The notes under the pieces are model-generated. The model did not search any database and had not been told where the DNA came from. It worked only from the letters and a program-made list of their open reading frames with translations. A DNA stretch of 64,000 bases from contig JARDYH010000001.1 in assembly GCA_029215795.1 (NCBI GenBank), forward strand, positions 7,682,001 through 7,746,000, given 5' to 3'. Shown here piece by piece: positions 13,601-21,071 of the stretch. Made by a program: the position numbers and the translations under genes. The stretch comes from Anniella stebbinsi (Eukaryota > Chordata > Lepidosauria > Squamata > Anniellidae). The first letter of the stretch is position 1. Each line of letters starts with the position of its first letter.

Positions 13601-16600
13601 CGCCCTCCCGCCCTGCCTCCCGCCCACGCCCCCAACCCACAGACTGCGGACACAGGCCCCTGTTTTGTCTCCCCCACCACTGAGTCCCACTGTATAAGGA
13701 GGGCGGGGGGGGGGGGGGGCACAGGGACAGTAATCAGCAGGCACCCCATACAGCTCTTCCCAGGGACGTCCAGCTGCTGCTCCTGGGAGGGAACAGAGTT
13801 TGGCCATGGGAGTGGCAGTACAAGACCAACATTCTGCGAGTAGAATAAATTATGCAAATCACACAAATGTTAATTTGACTGATTTATTGGATAGCAGACA
13901 CAAACTCTCTTCGGCATCAGCAGAAGTAGAAACAGTTTTATTTGAGACAACAACCCCCACGATAGAGATTCAACATCATATATAGATATATCAATAAGCT
14001 AAAGTTGAGATGCGGAAAGCCTCCTCCTCCTCCTCCTCCACCACCACAAACCCGCCCCGCCCCGCCCCAGGCCACTGGCCGGGCTTCTGTGATGTCAGAG
14101 CATTCATGAACATTCTATTACTATTGTTTTGTTTTCTCTCTCTTTTTTTAGGAAGAACATTCAGTCATACAATGCTGAAATACAGGGCAGTGGCTGGGCG
14201 AGGTATGGGGTGGGAAGGTTGGCTTGGCAGGGTGGGGCAGGTGGCTGGGGACCCGAGGACAGGGCCTGAGGGCAGGAGCAGGCAAGTGCAGATTGGGCAG
14301 CTGGGGGGATGCGGAGCTTGGAAGCCAAGGCAGCTGAGGGCTGAAAGTCCAAGAAGCAAAATGGCAAACCTCACACACAAGACCCAGGGAGTTTGACGAG
14401 GGAATGGGATGGGCTCTTCTTACTGAGCGGCACCAGAAGATGAGAAGGTGAAGGCACAGCTCACACAGGACTTTGCTCTTGCAAAGATGGGGCTGGTGTG
14501 GCCCAGGCAGGGTGGCAGGCCAACGTGAAGAGCAATGTCAGCCCTCCCCCCACCCCTGGCTAGGAGAAGCCCCCCTTCTACCCCATCTTTATAGCCCTGG
14601 AGCCTGCAGCAGATCTGGCTTTCACCATTCAAAGCTTTTCTCAGCAAACAACGAGAGCAGAAGCTTTTTTTGCGTGTTTTGTTTTTTTTAAAATATGAAA
14701 GCAGAGGCTTTTTCAGGAGCCTGATGGATGCAGCAGACCGCAGCCATGCAGGAAAACCCCACGCTCCTGGGTTGGGTCCCGTCACTGTGACGGCGGCAGA
14801 GCCTCCGTATGTACCTGGAATTTAGTCCAGCAACTGGGGCTGCAGAAGTGGTACACCACCTGCTCGCTCTTGTTGTAGTAGCAGGGCTCGGGCAGGGTCT
14901 TCCGGCAGAAGTTGCAAGGCCGGGCGGGTCCTGGGGAGAGAGGGAAGGCAGAGAGGGGAAGGAGGTCAGGCCGGGGAAGGGGCTTCGCCCCCAGGGCCTC
15001 AAGACGCTCCTGCCCCACGTCCGCGTCGCGAGAAGCCGGGCCCCGACCGGCGGAGGCCTGGCCCATGTTGGCCCCCCACAGGGCAAGCTGCCCTGCGGGG
15101 CTCAGAGGTCCGGCCTGGGCCAAGACTCTCCTGACGGTCCGGAAAGGCAGCTTACACTTCCCTAAGCCCGAGCCCCGCCGGCTCCCCTTCACCACAGGTA
15201 CAGGTCTCTGCCGCTGCCCTGCGGCCTACTCTCCCCCTGCAGCCGGCCCAGGGCCAGCCAAGCCCCCTGGGGGGCTCTCAAAGCGCCGGCAGGGCCAACA
15301 AGCCTCTTTACCTGTCAGGCCGGCCTGCTTGACTTTGTAGGAGGTGGTGCAGCAGACAGAGCAGAAGAGGCCCATTTTGCCATTCCTGTCTTTGTGGGAC
15401 AGCATGTCGAAGTTCTTGCAAAGCGTCTTGCACCACATGCACGGATAGACCCGGGTGTTCTTCTGCAGGGGCACAAAGTGTGTGCGTGGGGGGGGGAGGT
15501 GTCAGGTGAGCGAAGCCGTCACGCAGCCCCTCCTCCTTGCAACTCACAAACTCGGACCCAAGAGAGACATCCAAGCCAAGCCCTCCTCCGCTAAACCTGC
15601 CCCATGAGGACGCTCACGTCCCCTCCAACTGGAGAGTGGGAAGCCGGGGGTATTGCCCCCCCCCTCCTGTCCAGTTTTGCAGGCTCCCAAACCCCAGTGG
15701 AAAGGCCTCAAGGTCCATTGCACAGACCTGGTTTGCTTCTGGGCCCGGGCGGCTGCCTGCAACAGAGCCCCGCGCCCCGCTCCCTGCAGCACCCGCCCTC
15801 TGCCTGCCCTCACCTTCTTGTAGCTGTTGAGGCAAGCGGTGTTGCAGAAGCGCTTCTGCTGCCCCTCGTGGAAAAGGTACTCCAGCGGCAGCCCCTTGTT
15901 GTACAAGTACAGGCCGCAGTTGTCGCAGCAGTTGGTCTTCAGCCCCTTGGTGGCCCGGAACTTGGTGAAGCAGGCGTCGCTGCAGATGCGGTGAACCACG
16001 TTGCCGTTGCTGACCTCGTGCTGGATCTGGGGGGTGAAGCAGAGGCGTCACGCACCCCGGCAGGCACCAGCCTCTGTCCCCAGAGGGCGAGGGAGGTGGG
16101 AGCGACGGAGCAGTGGTTCCCTAGCCCCCTGGGCCAGGAGAAGGGTGGAGGAAACGTCGCGCGCCAAGATCCCGCATCCGATTCCATGCCCCTGCGCCTA
16201 GGGATCTGCACTGCCTCGGGCGAAGCGCGTCCCGGTTTTTAGCTCTGCGAGTCAATCAGGCCCAAGCATCGTACGGGTCTCTTTCACTGCTTGACAATCT
16301 AACGTTTCACAGAGCTTCCTTCCCTCGCAGGACTGCTGCTGCTCTGGTATATGAAACCCTGCCATCGTTCTTGTCCCTTCGTTATATGCACCACTTTTTC
16401 TTGATGCCTCGAGGACTGAACAAGGCAGGCTGCTGCCTACCGATGGTCAGAGAATCAATTAGCCGATCGATCTGTTGATCTACGAGGGGCTTTTTGCCCC
16501 GTGGTTACCTTCCCGCAAATACAGTCGCCTTTCCACACCTGCCCTTTCCATCTTGGCATCCAAGCTGTGGACAGGAGCCCCTGATGCTGCCTTCACACTA

Positions 16601-19600
16601 TCTAACCTGGCACCATTTATTCCCACCAGGTTGCAGCTCCCCAGAAGTTCAGTCCCACGACCTCTGGAGGCTGAACCTGGGACAAACCTCTGCAAGCAAA
16701 GCAGGCGCTCCACTCCTGAGCCACGCCCCCACCTTCCATTTTGCGCTCTTCCACACACCTCCCTCCAAGCGGCCAGCCGTCAGCTAGTCATGCAGATCCC
16801 ACCCACCCCCGCCTCAGCCCGCAAACGCACTCACCTCTCCGGGTTTGTAGCACACGCTGCAACGGACCGTATCCGAGGCTTCTGCCGCCTGGGGCGCCGG
16901 TCTCTGCTGCTGGGCTTCGTACAGCGAGAGACACACCGCAGTGCAGAACTCGTGGAAAGAGCTGCCCGAGCCAATCTGGGCCACCACAGAGTCCTTGGTG
17001 TTCCAAATCTCCCTGCGGATGGGAAGACATTGGTCAGGCGAGGGGCCGGGCCCGTCCCCGTGAGCAGCGTTAAGCAGCGATGGGGAGACCCAAGGCAACA
17101 AGGAGAAAGCAGCAGGGAAGAGGGGGTGGGGAGCCGGCAAAGGTGGGGCCTGCCAAGCCAGGGGGAACAGGTGGGTCAAGGGCACCCTAGCAGAGCAGGT
17201 GGGAGGGAAGGAAGCGCCGCCACGGCACCCACTTTTTGCAGAAGGTGCAGTTCCGCTTGGTGAGCGGCCTCTTGGAGAAGGTGGTGAGGCAGGAGCTGGA
17301 GCAGAAGAGCTGGGGCAGCCCCTTGCGCTGATAGGCCGTCTGCCCCTTCTGCAGCGGCGTCCGGCAGTTGGCACAGGTCATCTTGGTGACGGTGGAGCGG
17401 GCCGCCCGCTGGGCTGTCTGGTTGCGCAGAGACATGCGGGTGGTGCGGCGGGGGGTGCGGTTGGGGACAAAGTCTTCGTCGTTGGGGTCGTCCACCATGG
17501 CGTCCGAATCCTCATCTGAGACAGGGACTGAGAGGCATGAGAAAGAACGTCAGCGCTGAGCGCCACTGCCCAAGAGCAGGCCCGAACTGGGAAAAGACTT
17601 CAAACTCCCACAATGGGGAAGGAGGACCCACGTTACCTATTTCAGTAGATCTCTTCGAAACACCCCAGAAGGGAGATCCCACCCTTTCCTTGGATGGCTT
17701 TAAAAGGGGGTTGGATAAATTCCTGGAGGAGAAGGCTATCAATGGCTACTAGCCCTGATGGTTATGGGTTACCTCCAGGAATTAGAGGCAGTATGCCTAT
17801 TGCCTATGTACCCCAGTAGCTGGGGAACATAGGTAGGAGGCTTCTGTTGCACTTGTGTCATGCGTGTGGGTCCTTGGTCGACAGTTGGCCAGCCACTGTG
17901 GGAACAGAGTGCTGGACTAGATGGACCCTCGGTCTGATCCAGCAGGGCTCTTTTTGCGTTCTTATCTACTTTTTAACCCCTCTTCTACCCCACTCTTCAT
18001 TCAAGAAACTGAGGTTCACTATATAGAGTCCTAGAGCTGAGTCTGCCCATCGAGTCCAATCCCCTACTTAGTTTAAGGCATCCCTGACAGATGGCTGTCC
18101 ATTCTCTGCTTTAATACCTCCAGGGATGGAGATCCCACCACCTCCCCAGGAAGTACGTTCCATTGCCTGACTGCTCTGACCATGAGGATGTTTTTCCTGA
18201 TGTTCAACCGAAATCGGCCTTCCTGTAACTTAAGCATGTAGTTCTGTGCACTGCAATCCTGGATGACCAGAGGACCGGCTGCAGCCCTTTTCTGAGTGAC
18301 AAAGCCTTTGGGTGCTTGGAAAGCGCTTTCATCTCCGCCCTCAGTCTTCTCTTCTCAAGGCTAAAACATACCCAGGCCGTTGTTTTTTCCTTGTAGGACT
18401 TCGTCTCTAGTCTCCTGATTGTCTTCGTTGCCCTTCTCTGAATTCCTCTCCCATCCACCCTCTTACCTTCACTCTGCGAGGCAGGGCGGGATGGGGGGGG
18501 GGGGGGGAGCTATGCCACGACAACGTCACTGGCCGAAGAACACTTGATGAGCTTCAGGGCTGAGCAGGGATTTGAACCTGGACCTCACCAGTCCAAGCCT
18601 GTCGCTCTGTCCTGTCCTACACTGGCCTGAAGCAGCCTACTCTTCCGGAGGGACTGCAGCTTAGCAGCAGAGTGCTCGCTCTGCATGCAGCATCCAGATC
18701 CCAGGCAGCTCTTCTCCCTGGCCAAGGGCCTTGGAGATGCACTCCCACTCAGCGCAGGCAAAATGGGGCAAGAAGGAGCAACGCTCTGAGACCCAGCACC
18801 AGCCAGCTTCCTGTGTCCCTCCGAGGCCCCTGGCTAACCCATCTTAGTGCTTGGGAGCTGTTCTCCCCTGGACTTCAACCTGCCGGCTGGGGCAACTTAC
18901 TGCTCTCGGAGGAGTTGACCGTTTCAGGCCGAGACACCTCTGCCCTCCTGGCTCGCTCGCTCCTCTTCTGCTCCTGGAAGACACCAAGGAATCGACACTA
19001 CAGACAGAGGCTGGCCGGCGGGCCAGGTTAGCCCCATCCCAACCCCGCTCTGCAGCTGTTTACCAAGAATGCTATAGGCACAGGACGAGACTTGCGAGCA
19101 CAAGGTAAGCTCTGCCCACAGGCTCCGAGGCTAAGCCAGCCTTCCCCAAGTCGGCGTCCCCCAGATGCGTTGGACTACAACTCCCATCAACGCTAGCCAG
19201 CACGGCTGGAGAGGGCGGGAGCTGTGGCCCAAGACACCCGGAGGGTGCCAGGCTGGTCTAAATTGGCACACATGCACACACACACGCACAAGGACGGTAA
19301 AAAACCAAAAGGAGAGGAGGCCATACAGTGCACATAACTTTAAGCCTGGGGCACCTGAGCAAGGTCAACGGGAACATCATCCCCCCCCCCCCCCGAGCAA
19401 AATGTGGCCAAGGCATTGAGGTCATCCTTGAAAAGCCTGACATTCAGGTGGGCTGCCACCACTGCCCCCTGCCTTACCTTTTCCACTGGCTGCTCGCTCC
19501 CCTTCGTGCCAGGGCCTTCCCCTGCAAGAGAAGCACAAGAGAGACCCAGAAGCTGGCTGTCATGCTCCAAAGAGGGCCAGGGATGGGGCAGGTCCCGGCC

Positions 19601-21061
19601 CGGGACTGGGAAAAGCTGTTGCCTCAAAGCTACCACACCAAATACCCATCTATACGTGCACGTGACTGCCTTAGTTGGGTGTGTGCGTGTGTGCGTGTAG
19701 GGGAAGCGTGGAAACATTTGGACAACTGGCACAGCAACTGGGAATCCAGCCGGGCCCTCTTGCTCTGTCTGGGGAAGAAGTAGGGGAAGAAAGCATCTTG
19801 CAAGGGAGGGGAGAGCAGCTGGGAGCCTAACATGTCGCTTGCTGTGTACAAAGAGCCTCAGGAGGAAGCAGCAACGGCCTTTTCCCAAGAGGAGGGCAAC
19901 GGGAGCAGCCCTGGCGTGCCTCCCCCCCACTTAATAATAATATTAATAAAAAATAATAATATATTTATTTCTAACTCACCTCTCCTTCTGGATTGAGGCG
20001 GGGAACAACAATAAATACAAACACAAAGACCATAAAATAGATAAAACATTAAAACCCAATAAAACTAATACATTATTAAAAACATCTTAAAATTCAACTG
20101 GGTAAAATTCATCGTGGCAGAAGCTCATGGGAGAGGGGCTGTGCCCCAAGGCAGAGACCCCTCTTGCTTACCCACCTGTCAGTGGGGCTGCCTGTTCAGT
20201 CTCTTGCGCTTTGGGCTTGGCAGGGTCTTTCTGGCTAGAGCCGCTCTCATTCTCTTTCTCAGCCTCAGCCGGGCTCTCGTCCACCTGCTCAAGGGGGGGA
20301 GGAGGAGGAGGATCGGACGTGCTGTTGACGACGGACTCCTTCCCCTCCTCTGTGGACACCGCCACGTCCTCCTTCCGCACCGGCGAGCTTTTCCGGGGGG
20401 ATTTCAACCGGGCTTTCTTCGCCAGCCGTGGACTTGTGGGTGAGCTGCCAGGCGAGGCTGCTGGCTCTTGGGAGGGCACCGTGCTGCTCACCTCCACCGC
20501 CTCAGACGACTCCACCACACTGCTCTCGGGGAGGGAGGCTGCGCTCTCCGCCCTGCCGTCTTTGGAATCTTCGGAGTCCGCTTTCGAGGCGCCTTCTTCT
20601 TTCCATGCTTCCGGCACGAGGGCTTCGGTTCCCGGCGTGGAAGGGTCCCCGGGCCCATCCTCAGGGTCCTCAGAAGCGTGCGCCTTGTACAAGCTGTCCG
20701 CCTCCTCCTGCTTCTCCAGAGCGCCCAGCTCATCCTCTTTGCTCAAGCTATCCAGGAGGCCGACCTTCTCCGAGATATCCAAAGCGCCAGGTTTATCAAG
20801 GGGCAAGCTGTTTGGCTTGCTCAGCTCCGACAAGCCGTCTGCTTTCACCAAGCCGAGATCTAAGCTGCCGTCCGAAGTCGTTTGCTTGGGTGCTTCCCAC
20901 TCCATCTCTTGGGGCTGGAGAGCGGAGGCTTGTGGGATGGAGGCTGTCTGGGAGGCCAGCAAATCCTCTCCGAACTCCATGTCTGCAGGGAGGTCTCCAA
21001 TCAGGGGCTTGTCAGGCAGAGACAGTGGCCCTAAAGAGCCAGGAAATTCACTGGAATCCAT
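743..21061 (-). CDS. ZMYM3: ZMYM3, zinc finger MYM-type protein 3 (C-terminus outside window)
   Basis: Nuclear chromatin-associated protein of the MYM zinc-finger family, known from LSD1/CoREST/HDAC-type complexes and DNA-damage response. I assembled 21 coding exons on the minus strand whose phases all join without a break, giving about 1248 residues. In order: an acidic Ser/Glu/Pro-rich N-terminus (1-295), a basic linker, a run of Cys-rich MYM fingers (about 345-840), a proline-rich stretch (about 866-960), and the start of the C-terminal DUF3504 domain (from about 1100). The window ends before roughly the last 180 residues expected from the human protein. The start ATG at 21061 gives [19 protein letters not shown], close to human MDPSDFPSPFDPLTLPEKP. 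All introns in this model are GT-AG. A possible extra exon at 8743-8783 is listed separately. Orthology is very secure; exact splice sites are inferred. Confidence 0.97.
1190..1790 (-). mobile_element. CR1-type LINE 3' region
   Basis: The longest copy in the window. It runs from CCCTGCTGGATCAGACCGAG to AGGGGAGATGCTCCAGCCCC, which matches the known vertebrate CR1 order in antisense (...CTCCAGCC...TGATCAT...). Confidence 0.75.
1853..2004 (-). CDS. ZMYM3: ZMYM3 coding exon 20 (DUF3504)
   Basis: Encodes [40 protein letters not shown] and [10 protein letters not shown]. 152 nt, donor GTGAGC. Nearly identical to human. Confidence 0.95.
2095..2475 (+). mobile_element. L2-type LINE 3' end
   Basis: Translates partly as [17 protein letters not shown], the typical tail of L2 ORF2. 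The 3' end has a GGGCGGGATGTAAATGTTTTA-like terminus and AATAAA. Confidence 0.7.
2535..2703 (-). CDS. ZMYM3: ZMYM3 coding exon 19 (start of DUF3504 region)
   Basis: Encodes [20 protein letters not shown] and [20 protein letters not shown], ending RFG before a phase-1 GTAAGT donor. This begins the C-terminal DUF3504 domain. Confidence 0.95.
3236..3339 (-). CDS. ZMYM3: ZMYM3 coding exon 18
   Basis: Encodes [20 protein letters not shown] and [14 protein letters not shown]. 104 nt, acceptor CTCCAG, donor GTGAGT. Confidence 0.95.
3540..3700 (+). mobile_element. CR1 LINE 3' tail
   Basis: Contains CACCTGTCAGGGATGCTGTA, GGGGGCTGGACTAGATGA and CCTTCCAACCCCCTGATTCT, the standard CR1 3' end. Confidence 0.7.
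4015..4161 (-). CDS. ZMYM3: ZMYM3 coding exon 17
   Basis: Encodes [40 protein letters not shown] and DLEADFPK. Donor GTAAGG. Only one or two residues differ from human. Confidence 0.95.
4895..5035 (+). mobile_element. L2-like 3' terminus
   Basis: AT-rich stretch ending GAGACCTTGAGCACCTAGAC and GTCCGGATACAAATCAAAT, resembling L2 or L2-mobilised SINE ends. Diverged, so family is tentative. Confidence 0.4.
5468..5642 (-). CDS. ZMYM3: ZMYM3 coding exon 16
   Basis: Encodes [39 protein letters not shown] and [19 protein letters not shown]. This is an acidic helix-rich region almost unchanged from human. Donor GTAGGT. Confidence 0.95.
5737..5852 (-). CDS. ZMYM3: ZMYM3 coding exon 15 (Val/Pro repeat region)
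   Basis: Encodes [39 protein letters not shown]. 116 nt, phase 1 to 0, donor GTGAGT. Confidence 0.95.
6055..6089. repeat. (GA)n microsatellite
   Basis: About 35 bp of uninterrupted AG/GA in the intron between ZMYM3 coding exons 14 and 15. Confidence 0.95.
6234..6405 (-). CDS. ZMYM3: ZMYM3 coding exon 14 (polyproline region)
   Basis: Encodes [14 protein letters not shown], an eight-proline run, then [20 protein letters not shown] and [12 protein letters not shown], which is near-identical to human around [20 protein letters not shown]. Confidence 0.95.
6495..6870 (+). mobile_element. L2-type LINE 3' end
   Basis: Encodes [17 protein letters not shown] and ends with AAACCGCCCAGAGAGCTTCG and GGGGCGGTATAGAAATG, then an AATAATAAT tail. 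Confidence 0.75.
7071..7132 (-). CDS. ZMYM3: ZMYM3 coding exon 13 (Ser/Pro linker)
   Basis: 62 nt encoding [20 protein letters not shown] after the split Ser codon. Corresponds to the human SQSPESKPQTPSQTK region. Acceptor CTTTCCAG, donor GTGAGT. The frame is set by neighbouring phases. Confidence 0.85.
7285..7440 (+). mobile_element. CR1 LINE fragment
   Basis: AAGTTACAGGAAGGCAGATT, GGTCAGAGCAG and ACTGCCTAGGGAGG are shared with the CR1 tail at 10675-11130. Confidence 0.6.
7678..7915 (+). mobile_element. Sauria-type tRNA-derived SINE
   Basis: Starts GGGAGCCAGTGTGGTGCAGC, has a B-box-like GTGTTCTAGTCCC, then CAGTCACTGACTCTCAGCC and CCTCACAGGGTTGTTGTGAG, and ends GGCGGGATGTAAAT plus an AATAATAAT tail. 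This structure is known from squamate genomes and supports the organism call. Confidence 0.85.
8743..8783 (-). CDS. ZMYM3: ZMYM3 candidate extra or alternative exon between coding exons 12 and 13
   Basis: A strong pyrimidine tract and acceptor (GCCTCTCTCCAG) precede an open stretch reading [13 protein letters not shown]. It ends either at a textbook GC donor (CAGAG|GCAAGT, 41 nt) or four bases later at a weak GT donor (45 nt). Its DNA resembles coding exon 13. With the GC donor it fits the frame only as an alternative to exon 13; with the GT donor it would be an in-frame cassette. No transcript evidence is available, so use is uncertain. Confidence 0.4.
9139..9304 (-). CDS. ZMYM3: ZMYM3 coding exon 12 (last MYM finger)
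   Basis: Encodes [39 protein letters not shown] and the linker [15 protein letters not shown]. The acceptor ending at 9305 is chosen over one three to four bases further in because it keeps the conserved KAARCHAC junction. Ends in phase 1 at GTGAGT. Confidence 0.94.
9460..9501. repeat. (CT)n microsatellite
   Basis: About 42 bp of TC/CT in the intron between ZMYM3 coding exons 11 and 12. Confidence 0.95.
9735..10670 (+). mobile_element. L2-type LINE, 3' portion of ORF2 plus 3' end
   Basis: The longest LINE fragment here. A 202-residue frame (9870-10478) has [48 protein letters not shown] and [18 protein letters not shown], the C-terminal part of L2 reverse transcriptase. The frame is intact from 9870 to its stop, so the insertion is fairly young, but the 5' part is missing. 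It ends with a GAGGCGGGTAAGAAATAAAT motif and an ATT microsatellite (10620-10670). Confidence 0.85.
10675..11130 (+). mobile_element. CR1 LINE 3' tail
   Basis: Contains AGAGGAGGGCAACGAGAACG, GGAGAAGAGAAGATGGAGGG and ends TCCAACTCTACTATTCTGTG ATTCTATGA, the characteristic CR1 terminus. Confidence 0.85.
11135..11325 (+). mobile_element. second CR1 LINE 3' tail
   Basis: TCAGAGCAGTCAGTGGAATC, CACCTGTCAGGGATGCTTTT and GGGCTGGACCAAATGGCC are shared with the CR1 copy just upstream; the ending is diverged. Confidence 0.65.
11500..11665 (+). mobile_element. L2-type LINE 3' terminus
   Basis: Ends AGCCGCCCAGAGAGCTTCGG and GGGCGGTATAGGAATGAAAT, as in the copy at 6495-6870. Confidence 0.7.
12200..12372 (-). 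CDS. ZMYM3: ZMYM3 coding exon 11 (MYM finger)
   Basis: Encodes [38 protein letters not shown] and [19 protein letters not shown]. 173 nt, donor GTCAGT. Nearly identical to human. Confidence 0.95.
12390..13260. promoter_or_regulatory. internal GC-rich, CpG-rich block in ZMYM3
   Basis: A dense CpG stretch spans coding exon 10 and parts of both adjacent introns. It explains the long overlapping reading frames seen on both strands here. It may be an intragenic CpG island; promoter activity is unproven. Confidence 0.4.
12807..12957 (-). CDS. ZMYM3: ZMYM3 coding exon 10 (MYM finger)
   Basis: Encodes [40 protein letters not shown] and [11 protein letters not shown]. It lies in GC-rich DNA, so several long spurious frames overlap it on both strands. 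Confidence 0.95.
13247..13333 (-). CDS. ZMYM3: ZMYM3 coding exon 9
   Basis: 87 nt, symmetric phase 0. Encodes [19 protein letters not shown] and GKPEILDWQ, matching human [27 protein letters not shown]. Confidence 0.94.
14815..14930 (-). CDS. ZMYM3: ZMYM3 coding exon 8 (MYM finger)
   Basis: Encodes [20 protein letters not shown] and [11 protein letters not shown], one Cys-rich finger. 116 nt, acceptor CCCCAG, donor GTACAT. Confidence 0.94.
15312..15462 (-). CDS. ZMYM3: ZMYM3 coding exon 7 (MYM finger)
   Basis: Encodes [20 protein letters not shown], then [17 protein letters not shown] and [12 protein letters not shown]. 151 nt, ends in phase 1 at a GTAAAG donor. Confidence 0.95.
15814..16026 (-). 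CDS. ZMYM3: ZMYM3 coding exon 6 (MYM finger)
   Basis: 213 nt, 71 codons, symmetric phase 0. Contains [26 protein letters not shown] and [18 protein letters not shown], matching the human fingers closely. Confidence 0.95.
16835..17012 (-). CDS. ZMYM3: ZMYM3 coding exon 5 (MYM finger)
   Basis: Encodes [38 protein letters not shown] and the start of the next finger ([11 protein letters not shown]). It is 178 nt and ends in phase 0 at a GTGAGT donor. Confidence 0.95.
17233..17527 (-). CDS. ZMYM3: ZMYM3 coding exon 4 (first MYM finger)
   Basis: Encodes [20 protein letters not shown] and the first MYM finger, with Cys pairs in [14 protein letters not shown] and [13 protein letters not shown]. It is almost identical to the human protein, apart from a changed basic stretch ([15 protein letters not shown]). 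Confidence 0.95.
17600..17965 (+). mobile_element. CR1-type LINE 3' region
   Basis: Sense-strand copy of the family at 1190-1790: GGGGTTGGATAAATTCCTGG, CAATGGCTACTAGCCCTGAT and TGGACTAGATGGACCCTCGG TCTGATCCAGCAGGGCTC. Confidence 0.75.
17990..18470 (-). mobile_element. CR1 LINE 3' tail
   Basis: Antisense CR1: ATCGAGTCCAATCCCC, CATCCCTGACAGATGGCTGT, CAGTCTTCTCTTCTCAAGGC. About 480 bp. Confidence 0.8.
18520..18745. mobile_element. tRNA-derived SINE fragments
   Basis: GCAGGGATTTGAACCTGGAC at 18567-18586 looks like an inverted B box. GCTCTGCATGCAGCATCCAG near 18680 looks like a tRNA-Ala-type SINE head. Two fragments, possibly in opposite orientation. Confidence 0.4.
18901..18973 (-). CDS. ZMYM3: ZMYM3 coding exon 3 (basic linker)
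   Basis: Encodes a basic segment containing [10 protein letters not shown], nearly identical to human KRSERVRRAE, then ETVNSSES. It has a CTTCCAG acceptor and a strong GTAAGT donor, and is 73 nt (phase 0 to 1). Confidence 0.9.
19135..19260. repeat. foldback-like repeat with ACTACAACTCCCAT core
   Basis: CCCCAGATGCGTTGGACTAC...CTCCCATCAACGC is followed by CCGGAGGGTGCCAGGCT. Related sequence occurs at 43330-43475 and short pieces near 2950, 23190 and 28340. Family not identified. Confidence 0.4.
19478..19521 (-). CDS. ZMYM3: ZMYM3 coding exon 2 (44-nt microexon)
   Basis: A short exon encoding [14 protein letters not shown], corresponding to the human segment before KRSERVRR. It is flanked by a TTGCAG acceptor and a GTAAGG donor. 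The reading frame was decided by phase with its neighbours, since all three frames are open. Confidence 0.8.
19930..20110 (-). mobile_element. L2-type LINE 3' terminus
   Basis: An AT-rich stretch of TTAATAATAAT with CTCACCTCTCCTTCTGGATT GAGGCGGGGAACAAC is the reverse of the L2 terminus at 10570-10625. Confidence 0.65.
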
Positions 21062-21071
21062 TCAGGAGCAG
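20176..21071 (-). CDS. ZMYM3: ZMYM3 coding exon 1 (N-terminal acidic region)
   Basis: Coding from the ATG at 21061 to 20176 (886 nt, ends in phase 1), with ten 5'UTR bases after an acceptor at 21072-21073. It encodes 295 residues rich in Ser, Glu, Asp and Pro, with a K/R patch near [15 protein letters not shown] and a polyproline run. Two donors are possible, four bases apart. The one ending at 20176 is chosen because it keeps frame with the next exon. The long plus-strand reading frame across this exon is a composition shadow. Confidence 0.93.

Noticed and set aside
12591..13807. Two overlapping minus-strand ORFs of more than 340 residues
   Set aside because: GC-rich DNA with few stops; only the ZMYM3 exon 9 and 10 segments inside are real coding sequence.
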